From Zopfochytrium polystomum (taxonomy: Eukaryota; Chytridiomycota; Chytridiomycetes; Chytridiales; Chytridiaceae), in the NCBI GenBank assembly GCA_025765615.1, contig JAIVFJ010000040.1, positions 1 through 64,000 of the forward strand: 64,000 bases of DNA, given 5' to 3'. A model generated the notes under the pieces. It was given only the letters and a program-made list of their open reading frames with translations. It made no database searches and was not told where the DNA came from. The position numbers were made by a program, and so were the translations under genes. This document shows positions 57,505 through 64,000 of the stretch, piece by piece. Position 1 is the first letter of the stretch; each line of letters starts with the position of its first letter.

Positions 57505-60500
57505 ATGAAAAGTAACAACAACAATATGGCGACCCCCACTGCGGCGGCAACCCCGCCACCGCCTTCCTCCTCATCCACCACCACATCCACGCCATCCACA
57601 CCCACTGCTGAGGATCAGCAGCTGCTGATGGAGCGTTACCACCGGCGGCTGGCGATCGAGTACATGATGCTCCAGGCGTGCTGCGACGGCCACACCGCCA
57701 CCGTACTGGAGCTGCTGGCGTCGTCCGACGCCGCCGACGCCATCCGCGTGACTAACCACGCCGGGCAGACCCCGCTGCACATCGCCGCCGCCTACGGCCA
57801 CATGGCCCTGGTCGAGATGCTCGTCTATCGCGGCCACGCCGTCCTGGACGCCGTCGACGCTTATGACAAGACACCAATGCAGCTGGCCGCCGCCCACGGC
57901 CACCGCGAGGTCGCCGACTTTATCGCCCAGCAGCTGGAGCGCCAGCGGCTGCACCAACTGCAGCAGTCGCCCACGACACTCGCTGCTGCTTCTCCAACTG
58001 CTGCTTCTCCTGCTGCTGCTTCTCCTGCTGCTGCGCCGCCGCCGCCGTCGGACGCACGCCAAAGACTCGAGCAGTGGCTCGGCCCGCCCGTCGAGTTTGC
58101 CGACGACCTCGAGCGCCACGGCGACGCCTTCGCCCCCGGCGCTCGCTCCTTTTACACCGAAGCCGTCCTCGCATGGCTCAAAATGACCAACGTCACGTCC
58201 AACGTCCTGTGGCTCAACGCGGGCTCCGGCTTTGGCAAGTCCGCCATCGCCTGGCACTTGTCGCAGACACTGCCGCTGGCCGCCCCACGCTGGGAGTCGG
58301 CGGCCGGAGGCGACTCGTGGTCGCTTGGGGCAACATTCTTTTGCAGCCGCTCCGACACCGTCCGCCGCGACCCGTTCGCCTTCGTCGCCACCGTAGTGCT
58401 GGACCTGTGCAGCGCGTTTCCTTCGTTCGAGCGCCACTGCCTGTCGGTCATGGCCCAGGACCAGCTCTTTCAGCGCATCCGCAGCAGCAACAGCGACGAC
58501 TCCTCCACCCCTACCACCACAAGCAGCAGCACCAGTTCCCTGCTGGACGACCCCGAGGCTGCCTTCCAGCGCCTCGTAGTTGACGGCCTGCGGCAGGTGG
58601 GGCCCGAGGAGCGGGTGCCCGTCGTGCTGATCATCGACGCCTTGGACGAGCTTGGTCCCCCGACGGGCGCTTACCGCAATGAGGCCATCCCTCCCGACGC
58701 CGCCGACCCCGAGCTGGAGTCGAAGCGCGTGTTCCTGGGCCTCCTGTCCCGCCTGCTGCCGCAGCTGCCCGCCCCGTGGGTGCGCGTGTTTGTGACGGGC
58801 CGACCGGAGCGCGACGTGCACTACGCGATGGAAAAAGCCTCGGCGATGCGCTTGCCGCACGTCGAAAGCACCGACGCGGGCGACATCGATGCCCTCTCGA
58901 CCGCCATCGTTGGCCGGTCGAGCGTTCTCCAGTGGCCGAGCCCGCCGAGCGCCGACACGGTGCAAACAGTCGCCCGGAAAGCGCTGCTGTACCAGTCGTG
59001 CAGCCCCCTCTACACGAGGCTCGCGTGGATGCATTTGGAGCACTTCGACGGTGTGCAGAAGCGCGAGCAAGTCGTTCAGAGCCTCGGTGCCGGGGTGGAC
59101 GGACTCTACCGACAGATGCTCGCGCATCGATTCGATTCGGACAGCCAGTACAACAACTTTCGTTTGGTTCTCATGTTGATTGTTGCGGTGCGGGAGCCGA
59201 TGACCCAGGACGAGCTCGCACACCTCTTGGGGACCCCGTCGTTCGTAGTCGGGCAAATCTTGGCCCAGGTTGGTTTTTTTGTTATCAACGCTGTTTCAGA
59301 GGGGAGTATTGGTGGCGGTTGGCAGCCGAAAGGACTTTTTGCAGAAAGTATCTAACTCGTCCGCGTGTATTCTCCAGCTCGGCGGCTTGGTCAACAGAGT
59401 GGACCAAGGCCGGATCAAGCTTATCCACTACACCCTTGCGGACCACTTGACCTCGCCGGAACGTTGCCAGAACCGACAGTTCTTCATCAGTCGCTCCGAG
59501 GGCAGCCACAGGGTCCTTTCGGCGTGCATCAAGGCCATGATGAGCCGCGCCGGCGACCTCTCTATTTCAGAAAAGGCGGCGCTGCTCTCCCGCAGCGGAC
59601 AGCGGCGCTGGTCCGTGTCGCGCCTGGTCGAGGACGGCGCAAACGCCGCCGACACTACGGACCCGGAGTCGCGGGTCTTGTCGTACGGCGCGCGATACTG
59701 GCTGTGGCACCTGCGCGACGCGATCGTCGACGGGTCTTTGCGACTCATCCTGGGCCTCGACGACGCGGAGCCAACGACCTTTACGCTGCCGCCGGGCAAA
59801 CCATTGGACGACCCGCACTCGCTGGCGTCGCAGTGGGTCCTGTTCTGCGCCCGCGACGCGTTCGGCCCCGCCGCGCTGCTGCTCGGCTGGGAGACCCGAA
59901 GCCCGACGCTTATCGCCGCCGTACTGGACGGCGTCCGCGCCGCCGCGATCGCGGGCCGCGTCGCGGACGCAGGGGAGGCGATCCGCGGATTGTTTGTCGA
60001 CGTCGCCGCCGTCGCGTCGCCGTGCTTCTCGCCGATGCGCTCGCTGCCGGCGGCGGCTGCGCCGTCGTCGGACGCGGCGTGCAAGAGGAGCGGCGCCAAG
60101 GCGCGGAAGGTGGTCAACGACGACCCGGAGGCTTTGTATGAGTTCTCGGAACGTGTCGGAGCAAGCGGGTATGGAAAAATGCTGCGTTTTCCCCCCTTTT
60201 GCTTTCTGTTGGGGAGTTGTCATTGTTATCGACTTGGAACCGTCTCTTCTTCACGTTCGGCGGCTTTCTTTCCCGCGCTAACACCTGTTGTCAACGCCCC
60301 CTTGCAGCGTTGGGAAAGTCGAGGTCTTCAAGGTGCGTCAACGTCCTTCCAGCCCTTTGCTTCGTTTTTTCTTCTTTTTTTTTCAAAACGCTGTTTCCCA
60401 GGATACTAACTTTGAACTTTTTTTTTTATTTCTTTTGCACGCAAAATATAATTTGTATAGGCGAGGGCGAAGAAGACGGGTCGTCCCGTCTCCATCAAAA

Positions 60501-62538
60501 TCGTCGAACTCGACGAAGACGAAGACCAGACGCTGTTGATCGACGAAGTGACGCGCCTCCGCGGCATGTCGAACGTGAACATTCTCTCGTACAATTGCCA
60601 TTCCGCTAAAACCTTGATGGGAACTGGAAGCGTGTGGGTGAGTCGAGGCTCTTTCGTTGGAACGAGAACAAGATTTCCTTTTTTCCCCCTTTTCTTGTTT
60701 TTTTTCTGGGGGGTTTTTTTTTTCATCTGCATTCCTAATTAACCCAATCACACTCTTCCTGTCATGGTTTTCAGATTGTTACTGAAAGTTGTGGAGGCAG
60801 TTCTCTCGAAAGTGCCATTCTCGGTGAGTCCCAGACGTAATTGTATTTGTTTTCTTCTCAAACTTATTCTTTTCCCCGCTTTTTCCCTGGGCCATAAGAC
60901 TCGCAAAATCTTCTTCAGGAGCACGAGATCGCCGCCGTCCTTCGCGAGGTCATAAAGGTGTGGTCGACGTCAACAAAGGATTTTTTTTGGTCGTCAACTT
61001 CTTCTCTTTTCGTTAGGGATTATGCTTCTTGCACAGGCTCAAGAGGAACCACGGCAACATCAAACCCGGTAAGCGGGGGCCTGGGCCTGGCTCAATACGT
61101 GGACGCTTTCTTCAGAGATTAAGAGGCTCGTTTTTTTTTTTTTTTTGTTTTTTTTTTTTGCTCGCTGCAGGAAACATCTTTTTGACTGACAGCGGAGAAG
61201 TCAAACTGGGTGAGGACAAAGATAAATTTTGTGGGGTTTCCGCCGAACGTTTTGCTAATACACGCACCCCCCTCGAAACCCCCCAAAAAAAAACCGCCAA
61301 CGCCCTCGCAGCGGACTTGTGGCTGCCGATTTCAATGCTGAGCCCTCTTCGGTGCCTCCTCCCTCTCAACTCCTACTTTCTTTTTTTTTTTTCGACCACA
61401 CGTTTGTTGAACTGGTCAAACGGAAAAAACTGAACGCTTAGACAGGCTGGCGCCCGAAGAAATCCTGGCCGGACTCAAGAACTTGAAGGTACACAGCGCG
61501 TTTCGTTTCTCATGTTTGTTTTTGTTCTCTTTGGTGCGACTTTTTGTTGCGGTGTACTAAACTCCTGAGGGGTATTGGGGTGGGGTTAGGCCGACATCTG
61601 GGCTCTGGGGATTATTGCGTTGGAACTCTTCGAAGGACGAGGCTTGCGAACGGCACCGCGCCCGGTCGACGTGTCGTCGAATTATGCGAACCTGCCTGCT
61701 TTCAAGAATCTGCGGTAGTTGTTCCTTCCTTGCCTTCTGAGCTCCCTCGTTTTTGACCCCGCCACCAAACCCAAACGGGAAAAAAAAAAAAAAAAAAAAA
61801 AACCTACTCTTCCAGGTCCGACGAGTTTAATGATTTCCTTCAAAAGTGCCTGCGCAAAGATCCGTCCTTGCGGCCCACGGCGAAGGATCTCCTGAAGGCA
61901 AGTTTGCCTCATTTTTTTTTTTTTTTTGTAATTTTGTCAAATTAGCTGGTCCCTCTCTAACCCGCCTCTCTCTTTCTCCCCCCCTCAAAAAACACCAGCA
62001 TCCCTTTGTCCGCCAACGCCCGCGCTCTGCAGAGCTCATCAAGCAACTGCTGGTGCGCTCGCGCCTGCCCCCCGGGACGCTCCGAGCGCACGATGACGAC
62101 GCCGTCGACGGCGGCGGTGGCGGCGAGAAAGACTCGCGGCGGCGCGTGCCCGAGAAATACCTCTCCGCGTACCACTACGCCGAGCCGCCGTTCGCCGCCG
62201 CCGCCGCCGCCGCGGCGTCTGTCGGCGGGGGGCCTACCGGCCTCCACACGGCGGCGGCCGCCGGCCTGGCGTCCCTGCTGCGCGACACGGTGGTGCGGTG
62301 GGTGGTGAACCCGGCGACGCCGCCGTCGCCGGTCGGCAAGCGCGCGAACAACGACAACAACAACAACAACAACAAGAACAACTCCCGCCGTCAATCCGTC
62401 GGGGCGGTGACGGGCGGCCGCGAGCGCCTTCGCCGGGTGTGCGCGGTCGGGGTCGCGGCGCTGCGCAGGCTGTCGGTCGCGGCGGTGTTTATGCTATTGT
62501 TTGCCGTGGTGTTCTGGAGGATGAGGACCGGGACCTAG
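57505..62538 (+). CDS. Ankyrin-NACHT-degenerate kinase-transmembrane receptor
   Basis: Thirteen exons: 57505-59268, 59378-60168, 60308-60332, 60461-60637, 60775-60823, 60899-60957, 61017-61068, 61171-61209, 61312-61351, 61446-61488, 61590-61714, 61816-61897, 61999-62538. All introns are GT-AG except the last, which is GC-AG. They close in frame to 1261 residues. Residues about 55-150 are ankyrin repeats (GQTPLHIAAAYGHMALVEML). NACHT follows, with Walker A GSGFGKS (240-246) and Walker B VVLIIDALDE (373-382), then a post-NACHT helical region with ADHLTSPERC. Residues about 843-1090 are a Ser/Thr kinase fold (STE-like): glycine loop VGASGVGKV, VSIKI Lys873, HGNIKPGN at 967-974 (normally HRDxKxxN), ADLW at 986-989 (normally DFG), LAPEE, and ADIWALGIIALELF. 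A C-terminal helix (LSVAAVFMLLFAVVFW) suggests a tail anchor. A frame read one base off in the DFG exon gives a more kinase-like sequence, so that exon deserves checking. Confidence 0.82.
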
Positions 62539-62818
62539 ACGGAGGAGGACTACGGGATGGAATAGGCTGTGAAATTTTGTTCTTTGTTCATTTTCAAATT
62601 TTTTTTTTTTTTCTTCTTCCCCTATTCCTCCGAAAGGCGGTGTATCTGCTCCCGCACGCTCTTTCCCAACCCCAACCTATCCTTTTTTTTCCGTCCTCCT
62701 GAACATTCGTTTTTTTTTTTGTGTACACAACCAACCTTCCCCAACCCTCGCTGGTGGCTCCCAATATCCCCTATCCCTTCCCTCTTTTCACACCTTCTCC
62801 CCTTCCTTTCGCAGTAAC

Positions 62819-62857
<39 letters not shown>

Positions 62858-63354
62858 AAAAACCCCCCCGATTTGTGCTGTGGCGGGGGGACGGGCAGTT
62901 CTTCTAGTACACACATCGCAAACACGCTTGCGCACACACAGACACACCATTGTATAGTTTGTCCCAAAGTCCGGCCGTTCCCCCGCCAGTTATCACTCTG
63001 TGCCAACGCTCCGAAAGAGGGAGAGAGAGAGAGAGAGAGGGCACAGAGGGGCATGAAAATAGAAACAGTAGTAAACGGGCCATGAGTTGAACCGATTTCG
63101 ACGACAAAAAAAAAAAAAAAAACAAACCCCCAAAAGAAGAAAAAAAAAAATTGACAACGAATGCGCCTTCACTCAACCTACACAACCACTCCAACCTCCT
63201 TCCTGCACAAGCACTCCACCCCCCCCCCCAGGGGCCAAGGGGTGGAGTGCTTGTGTAGGTTGAGTGACTACCCCGCCCCTGCTGGTTTGTTGTTTTATCC
63301 TTTTTTGTTTGTTTGTTTGTTTGTTTTTTTTTTCTTGTTTTTTTTTTTCTTTTT
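62539..63354. other. Convergent intergenic region
   Basis: Between the receptor gene (plus) and the aminopeptidase (minus). It holds T-rich 3'UTR-like DNA, a (GAAA)n repeat at about 62819-62860, GA repeats at 63018-63039, A-runs at 63102-63150 and a strong inverted repeat at 63170-63266. Confidence 0.6.
63170..63266. repeat. Long inverted repeat (hairpin) between convergent genes
   Basis: The right arm 63239-63266 (28 nt) is complementary to two left blocks, 63170-63185 and 63206-63222, with a 20-nt insertion between them and a C-rich loop. The stem would be about 28-30 bp. It could aid 3'-end formation of either gene or mark a small mobile-element relic. Confidence 0.7.
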
Positions 63355-64000
63355 TCAGATCGGAACGCGGCCGGCCAGCAGCGCCTCGACGTCGCTCTCG
63401 AGCGCGAACCGCTGCATGGCGTGCGCGAGCGCGGCCAGGTTCTCGCCGAGCACGCGGGCTCCGGGGCCGCGGAGCGAGGCGACGGTGTCGCAGGACTGGT
63501 GGTAGCAGGCTTTTGGGGGCGGAGGGGGGTCAGTGCAAGGAGGATAAAAAAAAAAAAAAAAAATAAAAAAAAATAAAAAAAAAGAAAGAAGGAGAAAGAG
63601 AGACTCCTCACGGTCGAGAACCACGCCGGCGACGCCGCCAAACAGCTCGGCCTGCTCGTGCGTCTTGGTTTCGTCCTCGCCCGTGATCACGCCGCCGGCT
63701 GGGATGCCTTTTGTGTGTGTTGTTGTTGTTGTGTGTGTGTGTGTGTGTGTGTGTGAGACAGAAGAGGGCACCGTTAGGTCCTCCGTTCGCCCAAACCCCC
63801 CAAAGCAACAGCCCACCCACCCCTCCCTCCTCCTCATCCCACCCGCGCCTCACCCCTCTCCATAAACGACACAAAGTCACTCCTTCCGTTAAAAGCAAAC
63901 GGCACCGTCGGCAATCCCGCCTTTCTAAACCATCCCTCGATGACCTCCTGGATGACGGTCGCGGGCCCGCGCAGCGCGGCGTTGTGGCCGCCGTCGTCGT
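63355..64000 (-). CDS. M28-family zinc aminopeptidase, 3' part
   Basis: The gene runs off the right edge; visible exons are 64000-63854, 63707-63612 and 63509-63355, all GT-AG and in frame. The sequence matches the end of fungal/streptomycete-type M28 aminopeptidases: a GRSDFVSFMERGIPAGG block (family form GRSD[YH]xxF...GIPxGG), ITGEDETKTHEQAELFGGVA, and DPCYHQSCDTVASL containing the zinc-ligand His. A helical C-terminus follows (ENLAALAHAMQRFALES). Such enzymes remove N-terminal residues and are usually secreted or vacuolar; the signal peptide would lie outside the window. Intron 2 contains a long A-rich tract at 63547-63590. Confidence 0.85.

Noticed and set aside
57571..59256. 561-codon open frame antisense to the ankyrin-NACHT exon
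   Set aside because: Caused by GC-rich codon bias of the sense strand; no motif, and the sense frame has clear Walker motifs.

Overview
The window is nuclear DNA from a eukaryote, most likely an early-diverging (chytrid-type) fungus. The evidence is: many short GT-AG introns (about 50-140 nt); a fungal P3A plasma-membrane H+-ATPase; two NACHT-type NLR-like receptors; an ankyrin-like protein with the Trp-Trp repeats common in zoosporic fungi; and a Ty3/gypsy chromovirus. Host genes are very GC-rich with GC-ended codons. The transposon-rich stretches and the TIR-NLR locus are clearly AT-richer. The organism call is inference; no rRNA or marker gene is present.

Layout. 1-5.3 kb: a decayed copy of a PB1-TIR-NACHT-WD40 gene (minus). 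7.50-13.98 kb: a CACTA/Plavaka-like DNA transposon with perfect 20-bp terminal inverted repeats, a spliced zinc-finger transposase and a second gene. 14.9-15.6 kb: a small secreted basic protein. 17.8-18.3 kb: a broken short-chain dehydrogenase. 19.9-21.4 kb: a PQQ-type beta-propeller gene with one in-frame stop. 23.3-24.1 kb: a gag-like relic. 24.4-29.7 kb: the intact paralogue, a five-exon gene for a 1679-residue PB1-TIR-NACHT-WD40 receptor (minus). 31.5-35.5 kb: a two-exon, low-complexity PH-domain-like protein (minus). 35.5-42.5 kb: simple repeats and decayed mobile DNA, including a PIF1-like helicase relic. 42.57-47.05 kb: a young but defective Ty3/gypsy element with 308-bp LTRs, a 5-bp target duplication, a predicted self-priming site, a chromodomain and a deleted integrase core. 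49.6-52.9 kb: the H+-ATPase. 53.8-55.5 kb: the Trp-Trp ankyrin protein. 55.8-56.75 kb: a Tc1/mariner-like relic. 57.5-62.5 kb: a 13-exon gene predicted to encode ankyrin-NACHT-degenerate kinase-transmembrane tail (1261 residues). 63.36-64.0 kb: the 3' end of an M28 aminopeptidase (minus).

The most interesting content is the pair of NLR-like receptors of different architecture. One joins a PB1-like adaptor and a TIR domain to NACHT plus near-identical WD40 repeats; the other joins ankyrin and NACHT to a kinase-fold domain that has lost the HRD and DFG signatures. Both share the same post-NACHT motif (D-[YH]-L-T-[ST]-P-E-R-C), so their NACHT modules belong to one family with swapped effectors and sensors. 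Exon joins were deduced by eye from splice signals and reading frame; the main models close in frame over their whole length. All family assignments are from motif reading, not from searches.
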